Assembly: GCA_003599235.1 (NCBI GenBank)
Contig: QZJE01000014.1
Coordinates: forward strand, 1 to 64,000
DNA length: 64,000 bases
Source of the DNA: Actinomycetota bacterium
GTDB taxonomy: Bacteria > Actinomycetota > Aquicultoria > SURF-47
Reading direction: 5' to 3'
Shown in pieces: positions 41,776-49,156 of this stretch (positions are counted from its first letter, which is position 1; each line of letters begins with the position of its first letter). A model generated the notes under the pieces. It was not told the DNA's origin. It saw nothing but the letters and a program-made list of their open reading frames with translations, and made no database searches. Position numbers and translations under genes: made by a program.

Positions 41776-42603
41776 ACCGGTAAATCTATTGGGGATAATT
41801 ACTTGGTCTTGTATTTTCCTAGCAGAGGATCTATGGCCTGAAAACCCTTTGTAAATAAACCAGGCAAGTTTCCCTAATATCAGAATAATTAGCATGTAGA
41901 AGCTTATCTTGTACAAGAAATAGGCTACAGAGTTTCCTTTTTCTAAGATGTCTGCTGAGGTTACATAAATAATCTCACAAGCCCCTGCCCCGGTATCGTC
42001 TCTAGTGGTGGAACTTTTCATAGTTAACTCTTCTGGGTTTTCTATATCTACCTCACCAGTGTTTTTGGCCTTTACACTTACCAGCTGACCTCTGATTTTT
42101 ACTTGATCACCAGTAGATATCTCTTTTAGTTTAGAGGCGATGTAGTCATCGTTTACTATCAAATGCTCGTTTGCCGCTTGTATCTGGCTAAAATTAACAT
42201 CACCTGTATAAGACCAATATGCAAAGCGGGAATCTTGAGAAAAAGTTAAGTTCGGATTTTGATAAACCTTGCTAGAGACATTTTTACCCCAAATCAAGCA
42301 GACATCTAACGGATAAACTTCGTCTACTTTGGATAAAGTGAAATTGCGGTAGTCCCTTTGATTAACAACTAAGCCGTTGACTTCATAGTCTGCTAGTGGC
42401 GATAACTCATAATTAAAACCGTCTCGGCTAAAAGTAATCGGCGCTTGATTTACAAGTTCTACCTGAATAGGCTCTTTAAGAATGTCAGGATGAATTTTAT
42501 CCACTGCCCGGTAATTATCTTTAGCAAAATACGTCCAGCCTAAGACAATCAGCAGCAAAATCAACAACGCCCTATTTATTAGCTTAAGATGCTTTTTATC
42601 CAT
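41773..42603 (-). CDS. Two-helix membrane protein of unknown function
   Basis: A 276-residue product with an N-terminal helix (residues 9-25) and a second near the C-terminus (235-257), leaving about 200 residues outside. The external part contains ELVNQAPITFSRDGFNYELSPLADYEVNGLVVNQRDY, then PLDVCLIWGKNVSS and KIRGQLVSVKA, beta-rich with two cysteines. It looks like a membrane protein of the type that binds sugars or folds like an oligosaccharide-binding domain (the GDQVKIRGQLVSVK segment). No family recognised. It lies downstream of the ABC cassette 2 on the same strand, separated by a palindrome. Confidence 0.65.
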   Translation of the reverse strand: MDKKHLKLINRALLILLLIVLGWTYFAKDNYRAVDKIHPDILKEPIQVELVNQAPITFSRDGFNYELSPLADYEVNGLVVNQRDYRNFTLSKVDEVYPLDVCLIWGKNVSSKVYQNPNLTFSQDSRFAYWSYTGDVNFSQIQAANEHLIVNDDYIASKLKEISTGDQVKIRGQLVSVKAKNTGEVDIENPEELTMKSSTTRDDTGAGACEIIYVTSADILEKGNSVAYFLYKISFYMLIILILGKLAWFIYKGFSGHRSSARKIQDQVIIPNRFTG

Positions 42604-42632
42604 ATCTTAAGTATCGGACAAAATCAAGATAG

Positions 42633-42684
42633 CATAAGTAGGGGCACGGCGCGCCGTGCCCCTACTTATGCCGTGCCCCTACTC
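42633..42684. repeat. 38-bp perfect palindrome (GTAGGGGCACGG family)
   Basis: CATAAGTAGGGGCACGGC, GC, GCCGTGCCCCTACTTATG (42633-42670) is a perfect palindrome, followed by a partial repeat CCGTGCCCCTAC (42671-42682) that contains the ABC permease stop codon. The GTAGGGGCACGGC...GCCGTGCCCCTAC form is a widespread extragenic palindrome. It may act as a transcription stop or mRNA stabiliser. Confidence 0.85.
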
Positions 42685-45051
42685 TATCGCCTTCGTCGCC
42701 TCGGCTAGATCCAGCCTAAAAACTCGCCTAATAGGAGGAATCTCTGATAGCAAAAGAACGATAATAATACTAGTAATGACATAAACATAAGTCATGGGAT
42801 AGATAACCGCACTTAACGAAAACGCCTCGTTAGAAAAAGACTCGTACATAGCATTGGCTGATAAATATCCAAGGTAGATACCCAGAGGGATACCTACTGC
42901 CGCTAGAATAAGGTTTTCATAAGTAATAGCTAGGGCCATGTGAAAACGATCCTCTCCTATGGTTCTCATAGTAGCAATCTCTCTAGTGCGCTCTAAAATA
43001 TTGGTAGTAAAGGTATTGTAGGTGATAACAAAAGCAATAGCGAAGCCGAAAGCCAGCATCACCGCAAAGACAACCAAGGATGATTCCAGAGCTTTTTCGA
43101 TATAAGATATCAACTTCGCTTTATCAATAACATTCGCTGCTGCTGGCATATTAAAAATATCTTTTTTTACCTCTGAAATCCTATCTTTTTCAACTCTTAG
43201 ATACATCACATTGTAAATATTGGCTGGTGATGACATCAGCTTCTTTCCTGTTTTCAAACTGGTAAAGAAGGGTCCTCCTAGTAGCTCATCACTTAAAGCC
43301 AGTAACTTAATACTGTAAGTCTTATCGTTAAAAGGGGATTTAACCTTTACTTTATCGCCTACTTTTACTTTAAGTTTTTTAGCAATACGGGGAGTCATTA
43401 TCAGTCCGTTTTCCTCTAAAGCAGTTTTAGCGCTGTCCCCTTTAACAATTCTAAAGCCATGGAAGTTAGCACTTGGCTTCATAGCCGTAATAGTGCCTTG
43501 GTGAGTAACTTTATTAGCAGAGATTTTAGCCGGAATTATTAAAGAAGCTTGAGCTTTTTTTACCCCATCTAAATCGGCAGCTTTTTTTATCTGGTCATCG
43601 CTAAACTCTTTTTCAAAGCCGGCTTGCAAATCCCATTTATCGACTTTATTAAATTGAGTTTTTATCAAATAATCAAAAGCATCAAATGATGATAAGGTAA
43701 CAACAGTTAAAATCAATGCAAAAGCGATACCGATAATAGTGTAGATACTCCTTTTTTTTACTCTAAAAACATTCCTTAAGGGTATTTTGATAATAAACGG
43801 AAAGGACAATAGTTTAGATAATATCCTCTCAATAATAGGAGTTTTAGCTTTCTTAACCGTTAAGGAAGGATCGCTTCTCATAGCTTCAGCCGGAAGCATC
43901 CTAGCTGAGGCCCAGGCTGGAAAAAAGCCTCCAAATACACAAGCTATCAAACTAAGTAAGCCAGAAATCGCTATTTGATCAGGATATATTTTATGCTTTA
44001 AGAAAGGCACCCTAAGATAGCTGGAATAAAGCTCAGTAATAGAGCGGGCAAAATACTGCCCTAAGCCAAAGCCAATAGCGGCTCCCACAATAGCTATGAA
44101 CAGGGAAAAGACAAGATAATGGATAACGATTTTTGAGTTTGAATAACCAAGAGCTTTAGAAAGACCAATCATTCCCCGCTGAGAAGCAACCAACCTGGAC
44201 AAAGCAATAAATATAGATATGGATGAGATAACTAAAATCAAGGTGGGAATAAAGGAGGAGGTTTCTTCATTTTGGCGTATTTCCTCTTTCATTCTGAAAT
44301 TGCTAGGTTGATCTTCCTGTTTTACGGTAGTGATAACCCGGTATTTCTTAAGCTTGTCTTCCGCGCGCTTGATTACCTGAGCGCGATTAGCTCCTTTGTC
44401 TATTAATAAAGAGAAGTCATTATAGGATGGTGGCATACCAAACAGCTTTTCTACCTGCAATTGGTCCATAAAAACTACCACAAACTCTTTAGGGGTCGGT
44501 ATTTCTTCCTTAGATCTAATAGCAAAGAGGTACTCCGGTGAGGAGACAACACCCTTTATCTTTATCTTTTTCTTTTCTCCATTAACCAATAGCGTTAAGC
44601 TCTGGCCAACTTTCCTATTCGCTTCCTCAGCATAATAGGAGTCGATTAAACCGGCACTGGCTACGCCGTTAAAATATTTGCCTTTGACAAGCAATACATC
44701 GTTTACTTTTGGCCTGCGCTTAGACGAGATACCGATTACCCTGGCTGTAGCTTGGCTTTTTTCACTAACCTGAAATCCGGTGTCGATAATCAGCCTGGGT
44801 TGTACCGCTCTAACACCTTTTATTTTCTCTAATTCTTTTGCTACCGACTTAGGGGCACCTACAACACTTACAGAAAAATCAGCCAGCTTAAGCTTTGTCT
44901 TAGCAAAGTTATAAGAGACAGTTAGGTCTTTTTGGGCTGATATTAAAGCCACATAGCTAGAAACTCCTAAAGCTACCAAAAGAATGATGGCCAAAAATTG
45001 AGCTTTACGGTCTAGAACATCGCGCCAGTTTTTAAGAAGTAGTTTTTTCAT
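42679..45051 (-). CDS. ABC transporter permease, FtsX/MacB family (cassette 2)
   Basis: A 790-residue paralogue of the permease at 30512, with the usual two FtsX regions. The N-terminus RDVLDRKAQFLAIILLVALGVSSYVALISAQKDL is the first helix; FtsX motifs appear as IGLSKALGYSNSKIVIHYLVFS near 295 and MRTIGEDRFHMALAITYENLI near 700. Extracellular regions between helices are large and beta-rich. It is shorter than cassette 1, so the substrate may differ. The ATPase is 5 bases upstream. The stop codon is inside the GTAGGGGCACGG repeat. Confidence 0.85.
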   Translation of the reverse strand: MKKLLLKNWRDVLDRKAQFLAIILLVALGVSSYVALISAQKDLTVSYNFAKTKLKLADFSVSVVGAPKSVAKELEKIKGVRAVQPRLIIDTGFQVSEKSQATARVIGISSKRRPKVNDVLLVKGKYFNGVASAGLIDSYYAEEANRKVGQSLTLLVNGEKKKIKIKGVVSSPEYLFAIRSKEEIPTPKEFVVVFMDQLQVEKLFGMPPSYNDFSLLIDKGANRAQVIKRAEDKLKKYRVITTVKQEDQPSNFRMKEEIRQNEETSSFIPTLILVISSISIFIALSRLVASQRGMIGLSKALGYSNSKIVIHYLVFSLFIAIVGAAIGFGLGQYFARSITELYSSYLRVPFLKHKIYPDQIAISGLLSLIACVFGGFFPAWASARMLPAEAMRSDPSLTVKKAKTPIIERILSKLLSFPFIIKIPLRNVFRVKKRSIYTIIGIAFALILTVVTLSSFDAFDYLIKTQFNKVDKWDLQAGFEKEFSDDQIKKAADLDGVKKAQASLIIPAKISANKVTHQGTITAMKPSANFHGFRIVKGDSAKTALEENGLIMTPRIAKKLKVKVGDKVKVKSPFNDKTYSIKLLALSDELLGGPFFTSLKTGKKLMSSPANIYNVMYLRVEKDRISEVKKDIFNMPAAANVIDKAKLISYIEKALESSLVVFAVMLAFGFAIAFVITYNTFTTNILERTREIATMRTIGEDRFHMALAITYENLILAAVGIPLGIYLGYLSANAMYESFSNEAFSLSAVIYPMTYVYVITSIIIVLLLSEIPPIRRVFRLDLAEATKAIE

Positions 45052-45056
45052 TTATA

Positions 45057-45809
45057 TCACCAGGCCACTTCTTCAACCGGGGTAGGGCGCTCTTGGACCT
45101 CTTCTTTAGCAATCTCTCCATCGTGGAGATAAAGTATCCGGTCAGCCACTTTAGCAATGGGGGTGTTATGGGTAACGATGATAACCGTTTTGCCCTGATG
45201 CTCATGAAGCTCCTTCATAGTTTGTAAAACCAGCTTGCCGGTTCTAAAGTCCAGGTTGCCGGTTGGCTCATCTCCTAGTATCAAAGCCGGGTTCTTAGCA
45301 ACCGCCCGGGCCACTGCTACCCTTTGCTGCTCACCTCCTGAGAGCTGGTAAGGAAAGTGGTTTAGGCGACCTTTGAGGCCCACTTCATCAAGTAAACTGA
45401 CGGCATCTGTGCCGGCAGGAAGCTGGCGCCTGGTTGCTAATTCCAGCGCATATTCAACATTTTCTTTAGCGGTAAGTGTAGGAATAAGATTAAAAAACTG
45501 AAAAATAAAACCGATTTTTTGCCGTCTTAGTAGTGTCAGTTGGCGCTGAGAGAAATTAGTAGTCTCAAGCCCGTCTATCTTTATCGTCCCATTGCTTGGT
45601 ATATCAATTCCTCCAAGCAAGTTTAATAGAGTTGTCTTCCCAGAGCCGCTTGGCCCTAAAACAGCGATGAACTCCCCTTTGCGGATTTTTAAATTTACGT
45701 TTTTTAAAGCAGAAATCTCTACCTCGCCCATCTTGTAAACCTTGCTAACATTTTCTAAAACTGCCGTGTAGTCTTCGCCTGTTTGATGTTTAGCATGAGC
45801 CGTACTCAT
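45057..45809 (-). CDS. ABC transporter ATPase, LolD/MacB family (cassette 2)
   Basis: A 250-residue ATPase partner of the permease at 42679. Walker [10 protein letters not shown], signature LSGGEQQR, Walker [13 protein letters not shown] and H-loop VTHN are intact; the [24 protein letters not shown]-loop matches cassette 1. An extra Glu/Pro-rich tail ([15 protein letters not shown]) follows the domain. It is in operon with the permease and the TetR gene upstream. Its start codon is at 45809 after GGAGGATAA. Confidence 0.92.
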   Translation of the reverse strand: MSTAHAKHQTGEDYTAVLENVSKVYKMGEVEISALKNVNLKIRKGEFIAVLGPSGSGKTTLLNLLGGIDIPSNGTIKIDGLETTNFSQRQLTLLRRQKIGFIFQFFNLIPTLTAKENVEYALELATRRQLPAGTDAVSLLDEVGLKGRLNHFPYQLSGGEQQRVAVARAVAKNPALILGDEPTGNLDFRTGKLVLQTMKELHEHQGKTVIIVTHNTPIAKVADRILYLHDGEIAKEEVQERPTPVEEVAW

Positions 45810-45832
45810 TTATCCTCCTCTTTAGTGCCTAG

Positions 45833-45852
45833 TACCTAGTGCCTGGTGTCTA
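45833..45852. repeat. TACCTAGTG-type short repeat (copy 2), inside the TetR end
   Basis: Degenerate CCTAGTAC/CCTGGTGTCTAG units supply the last residues LDTRH and the stop codon of the cassette 2 regulator. Same family as 41743-41775. Confidence 0.55.
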
Positions 45853-46432
45853 GTTCTTTTACTCCCAGTCCTTTTATCAAAAAATCATCTGCCGCACTTA
45901 CCCATCTCTTTACAGCTTTCTTGTCTTCAATATTTAAGCTATGGCTTGCCCCCGATATCGCCAATACAAACTCAGCTGCTTCATCAGGATAATCTGTATT
46001 AAATATTCCTTCCTGGTTGCCTTGCCAAACAATATCTTTAAATACCGGTAAAAGCTGCCTATTAATAGCTTCTGCTAAACGATCATGCGCTTTTGCATGT
46101 TCTTCTCCGTGAAAATGAAGAATAACTTCATCTGTTGAAAGAAGAAAATCAAAGAACATTTTCTTTATATTACCTAATTTCTCGAAAGCATTTAAGACAT
46201 CATCTTCTGCTATATGTTGCACGTTTCTTAAAATATCCTGGCTGATATTTTCAGCAACCGCATCAAGTATTTCATCTTTGGAATCAAAGTATAAGTAGAA
46301 TGTCCCTTGGGCAACCCCTGCTTTATTGACAATTTTGCTAATTGATACCTGATTTATCCCTTCTGTCATAAAAAGGTATTTCGCAGCTTTAACTAATTCT
46401 TCTTTTTTATTGCCTTCTCTTACCCTTGCCAT
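45836..46432 (-). CDS. TetR family repressor (cassette 2)
   Basis: About 198 residues from the ATG at 46432 (MARVREGNKKEEL, parallel to MARI in cassette 1); the frame upstream crosses the operator and is unlikely to be coding. The DNA-binding domain ELVKAAKYLFMTEGINQVSISKIVNKAGVAQGTFYLYFDSKDEIL, given by its motif order here (residues 11-55), ends in FYLYFDSK. The C-terminal half is the ligand-binding bundle. Head gene of TetR-ATPase-permease. A self-operator overlaps its promoter. It differs from the cassette 1 regulator in the C-terminal half, suggesting a different inducer. Confidence 0.85.
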   Translation of the reverse strand: MARVREGNKKEELVKAAKYLFMTEGINQVSISKIVNKAGVAQGTFYLYFDSKDEILDAVAENISQDILRNVQHIAEDDVLNAFEKLGNIKKMFFDFLLSTDEVILHFHGEEHAKAHDRLAEAINRQLLPVFKDIVWQGNQEGIFNTDYPDEAAEFVLAISGASHSLNIEDKKAVKRWVSAADDFLIKGLGVKELDTRH

Positions 46433-46440
46433 AATTAATG

Positions 46441-46486
46441 AATGACTGTCAGTCATTAATATATACCAAATAGTATCTTTGGTCAA
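46441..46486 (-). promoter_or_regulatory. Promoter and TetR operator of cassette 2
   Basis: The palindrome AATGACTG-T-CAGTCATT (46441-46457) is perfect. TTGACC (46481-46486) and TATATT (46458-46463) with a 17-base spacer form the minus promoter; the palindrome begins at the -10. The TGACTG-T-CAGTCA centre is identical to that of cassette 1. Confidence 0.8.
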
Positions 46487-46529
46487 ACTATCGCTTATTG
46501 CTTATCGTTGAATAATTAGTCAAAATAGA

Positions 46530-47120
46530 ATGGCCATGAAGAAGAGAGTGTTAGTTATCCTAGGACATCCAAATAAAGATAGCTTTAACGGTGATATTGC
46601 AAGAGCTTATGCTGAAGGAGCTAAAGAGGGTGGGGCAGAAGTAAAACTGCTCTATCTTGATGACTTGGAGTTTGATCCTATTCTGCATAAAGGATACGAG
46701 ACTATCCAGCAGTTAGAGCCAAACTTATTACTGGCTCAAGATGATATTCGCTGGTGCGACCATTTGGTCTGGGTTTATCCCACCTGGTGGGGTAGCCCTC
46801 CTGCCTTGATGAAAGGCTTTATTGAAAGAGCTTTTCACCCTAGCTTTGCCTTTAAATACAAACGCAAAAAAGACTTCTTTCCTGTCCAGCTCTTAAAAGG
46901 CCGTTCGGCCCGCCTAATTGTAACTATGGATGACTTTAGGTTAGCTGATTTCATTATTTTCTATCATAGTGTTATTAGGGTAATGAAGTGGTCTGTCCTT
47001 CTTCTCTCCGGAATTAGGCCCGTTAGAAGCACTATTTTTAGCTCCGTTAAGCGCAGTAGTAAAATAAAACGAGAAAAGTGGCTTAACAAAGTTAGGCGTC
47101 TAGGACAAAAACTTCGTTAA
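46530..47120 (+). CDS. Flavodoxin-like NAD(P)H dehydrogenase (quinone)
   Basis: A 196-residue flavodoxin-fold protein of the KefF/MdaB/NQO1 group. FMN/FAD contacts: ILGHPNKDSFNGDIARAYAEGAK in the first loop, WCDHLVWVYPTWWGSPPALMKGFIERAF for the second (GSPPALMKGFIER is the family motif). It probably reduces quinones or other electron acceptors with two electrons, protecting against redox stress. The ATG at 46530 or 46536 is the start. It is divergent from the TetR-ABC cassette, possibly sharing its control region, so it may be part of the same detoxification response (inference). Confidence 0.85.
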   Translation: MAMKKRVLVILGHPNKDSFNGDIARAYAEGAKEGGAEVKLLYLDDLEFDPILHKGYETIQQLEPNLLLAQDDIRWCDHLVWVYPTWWGSPPALMKGFIERAFHPSFAFKYKRKKDFFPVQLLKGRSARLIVTMDDFRLADFIIFYHSVIRVMKWSVLLLSGIRPVRSTIFSSVKRSSKIKREKWLNKVRRLGQKLR

Positions 47121-47125
47121 TTGTT

Positions 47126-47146
47126 GGGGCGGATATTATCCGCCTC
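47126..47146. repeat. GGCGGATA palindrome after the quinone reductase
   Basis: GGCGGATA (47128-47135) and TATCCGCC (47137-47144) form a perfect palindrome with a single central base. It belongs to the common GGGCGGATA...TATCCGCCC extragenic family and may also slow transcription at the end of the gene at 46530. Confidence 0.7.
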
Positions 47147-47165
47147 TACTTAACAAAATCCAAAT

Positions 47166-48104
47166 CTATCTATATGAAGCGCTTAGAATATCTGAACTCA
47201 TAGAGCCTGGTTTCATCTTGCTAAAGTAAATAAAATGCTTTTTGCCCTTGACTTGGACCATATCCGGATCCATAGCATTGGCCTTCTTGAGTGCTATTAC
47301 CACTCCACTGTATTTAAAACGACGTCCGTCTTTGGAGTAAGCCCGGTAGATTCTCTGCAGCTTAGCTGCCTTTGCTTTAACTTTACCTTTAGCTTTTTTA
47401 CCCTTTTTCTTACCAACATCAGGCAAATCAGCAAATAAGAGTACGTATTTCTTGCCTATTTTTGTTATATCGGCATCTACCAAGGTTTTCATTTTCTTAT
47501 TTAGCCTAATAAGACCTTCTTTGTTCCAAGTTAGCCCTTCATCTGAGCTGACGGCACTTTTAGTTTTTGTCCCTGTGCAATAATAAATACGAAGATATCC
47601 GTTACTTAGTTTAAAAATCTCCGGCACCGAGGTAAAAACACTATTGCCTTCACCATCTTCTAATCTTACTCCTTCTTCAATTGTCCAGTTGGATAAACCG
47701 TCATCACTGATTGCACTATAGAGCCTGCGTGGTGCACTGTCTTGGGCACCGCTTCTTCCCTCAAAAATCATTCGGTAAGTACCGTCGTTTAATTTAATTA
47801 TGGCTGAGTTAGATATTTGGGTTAGGTCAGCAAACACCTCTTGGACTTGAGGTAAATCCAGTACTTGGCGCTTGTTGGTAAAAGTTTTTCCGTTAACCGA
47901 ATCTGCTACCATAATTCCTTGGCCTGTATAATACATACGATAGCTGCCATCAGCCATCCGTATAGTATTAGAGCTAACACCGTTTTTAATCCTTACCCCT
48001 TTGTGAACCTTAAATGCGGAACTACTGGGATTTTTAGCAAAAACAGTTAATGCAGATATTGCGACAAGAGATAAAACTAAAAAAAGAACTAATGCTTTTT
48101 TCAT
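47166..48104 (-). CDS. Secreted glycosidase-like five-bladed propeller protein
   Basis: About 312 residues from the ATG at 48104 (AAGGA upstream). A Sec signal ends after VFA (about residue 24). The rest reads as a five-bladed propeller in the style of GH43/GH32-type or sialidase folds: RMADGSYRMYYTGQGIMVADS, IIKLNDGTYRMIFEGRSGAQ, YLRIYYCTGTKTKSAVSSDEG and KKHFIYFSKMKP, each with R-x-Y/I-Y strands and 'D-G-x-x-R' turns. The catalytic acids are not obvious, so it may be a non-enzymatic propeller. A Lys-rich insert (KKKGKKAKGKVKAKAAK) interrupts the last blades. A FliA-like promoter lies upstream at 48141-48168. Confidence 0.72.
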   Translation of the reverse strand: MKKALVLFLVLSLVAISALTVFAKNPSSSAFKVHKGVRIKNGVSSNTIRMADGSYRMYYTGQGIMVADSVNGKTFTNKRQVLDLPQVQEVFADLTQISNSAIIKLNDGTYRMIFEGRSGAQDSAPRRLYSAISDDGLSNWTIEEGVRLEDGEGNSVFTSVPEIFKLSNGYLRIYYCTGTKTKSAVSSDEGLTWNKEGLIRLNKKMKTLVDADITKIGKKYVLLFADLPDVGKKKGKKAKGKVKAKAAKLQRIYRAYSKDGRRFKYSGVVIALKKANAMDPDMVQVKGKKHFIYFSKMKPGSMSSDILSASYR

Positions 48105-48140
48105 TTTAACCATCCTTTATATATTTGCTCATATTATATA

Positions 48141-48168
48141 ACTTCGGCAGAACCAAAGGAGAACTTTA
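48141..48168 (-). promoter_or_regulatory. Candidate FliA/SigD-type promoter of the propeller gene at 47166
   Basis: On minus, TAAAGTTC (48161-48168), 12 bases, GCCGAAGT (48141-48148). It is one base longer than the canonical N11 spacing. A TATAATAT follows the -10 half, so a housekeeping promoter is also possible here. Confidence 0.45.
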
Positions 48169-48178
48169 GATAAATAAA

Positions 48179-49027
48179 TTATAGGCTGCTAACAGTGTAG
48201 GTAATTTTTACCGATCTAAGAGCTAATGTAGTACCGGTTCCTGAGTTAAAAGTTAAAAACATAAGATAATAACGATTACTATTATCAATTGTAACATTTG
48301 GATTTGTGTCCTCATCGGAGCCACTGCCACCGCTTCCTGTAGAATCAAGATAATTTGTGTTAGTTAGCCATGCTCCGTTGGTAATGTTATTAATTACCAA
48401 ATAACTGCGCAGATTATTTGAACCATCAGCATCATTATAATACATAGTAATATTAGTAATACTGGCGCCATCTGGTAAACACACAGGAGCAAATGCATAA
48501 TTATTAGTTCCCGACACCTTGTAAGCGCCAAATCCTGAGGTGTTGTCATACCCTAGTACAATATTATTGTCTGCCGGTTGAAAAGCAACGGCAGGAATAG
48601 TCATCACCTTAGACTCTGCAGAAGAATAGTTAAAATCAGTTGCCGTTACACTTCCTGAAACCGTACCTCCTGACTTTAGATAATAAGTACTAGAGGCATT
48701 TGATTGTGTTAGATAAGTAGAACTTGCATTAGCCTGAGTTAAATAAGTATTGCTAGCGTTAGCTTGTGTTAAATAACTATTAGCTGCATCCGTAGTTTTT
48801 AGATAACTGGCCAGCAAGGTATTAATTGAAGCCTTATTATAATAATTCGACTTAATAGCTGTTTTAGTATAATACCGGCTGTTGCTTTGTTTCTTTGAAT
48901 AATAGTATCTCTTAAGCCAACTCTTGGTAATGTAGGAAACTTTAGCTTGCACCGGCACCATCACAAAGCTTCCGATAATAATGCACACTAAGTATATTAC
49001 TATTTTATTAATTTGTTTTTTCATCAT
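48179..49027 (-). CDS. Secreted tail-fibre-like stalk protein
   Basis: A 282-residue product with a signal peptide (residues 1-28). Residues 30-115 form a repetitive stalk: KSWLKRYYYSKK, YYTKTAIKSNYYNKA and then (S)YLTQANASNTYLTQANAS, TYLTQSNASSTYYLKSG. This ten-residue N-A-S-x-T-Y-L-T-Q repeat is typical of trimeric phage tail fibres and of some adhesin stalks. The C-terminal 160 residues are a Ser/Asn/Thr-rich beta domain (PAVAFQPADNNIVLGYDN, MYYNDADGSNNL, RSVKITYTV) that could be a receptor-binding head. No phage gene is nearby, so it is likely a surface adhesin. A FliA-type promoter precedes it. Confidence 0.7.
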   Translation of the reverse strand: MMKKQINKIVIYLVCIIIGSFVMVPVQAKVSYITKSWLKRYYYSKKQSNSRYYTKTAIKSNYYNKASINTLLASYLKTTDAANSYLTQANASNTYLTQANASSTYLTQSNASSTYYLKSGGTVSGSVTATDFNYSSAESKVMTIPAVAFQPADNNIVLGYDNTSGFGAYKVSGTNNYAFAPVCLPDGASITNITMYYNDADGSNNLRSYLVINNITNGAWLTNTNYLDSTGSGGSGSDEDTNPNVTIDNSNRYYLMFLTFNSGTGTTLALRSVKITYTVSSL

Positions 49028-49044
49028 TTATCCTTACAATTAAT

Positions 49045-49071
49045 ACTTCGGCAAACTGAAGAAAAACTTTA
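49045..49071 (-). promoter_or_regulatory. Candidate FliA/SigD-type promoter of the tail-fibre-like gene
   Basis: On minus, TAAAGTTT (49064-49071), exactly 11 bases, GCCGAAGT (49045-49052), 18 bases before the ATG. The -35 is a perfect match to the flagellar sigma consensus TAAAGTTT-N11-GCCGATAA and the -10 matches in its first five bases. Confidence 0.6.
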
Positions 49072-49097
49072 GAAAATGGTTAAAAAGGACGATAATG

Positions 49098-49156
49098 TAT
49101 AAGTAAGCAGTAATTATTGCAGAACCAGACAAAGCAGATTTATCAAAGGAGTAACC
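49098..49156 (+). promoter_or_regulatory. Leader shared with the gene at 52406
   Basis: TATAAGTAAGCAG (49098-49110), then a variable part, GACAAAGCA and TATCAAAGGAGTAA before the ATG. The leader at 52346-52405 is almost the same in layout. The ribosome site AAAGGAG is 6 bases before the ATG. Confidence 0.6.

Noticed and set aside
42633..42684. Standard terminator for the cassette 2 operon
   Set aside because: The stem is very stable but has no T run; it belongs to a known repeat form, so it was reported as a repeat.
49098..49120. FliA-type promoter before 49157 (GACGATAA)
   Set aside because: The -10 half is partly right, but the -35 is TAGA at 14 bases; not convincing, so only the leader was reported.
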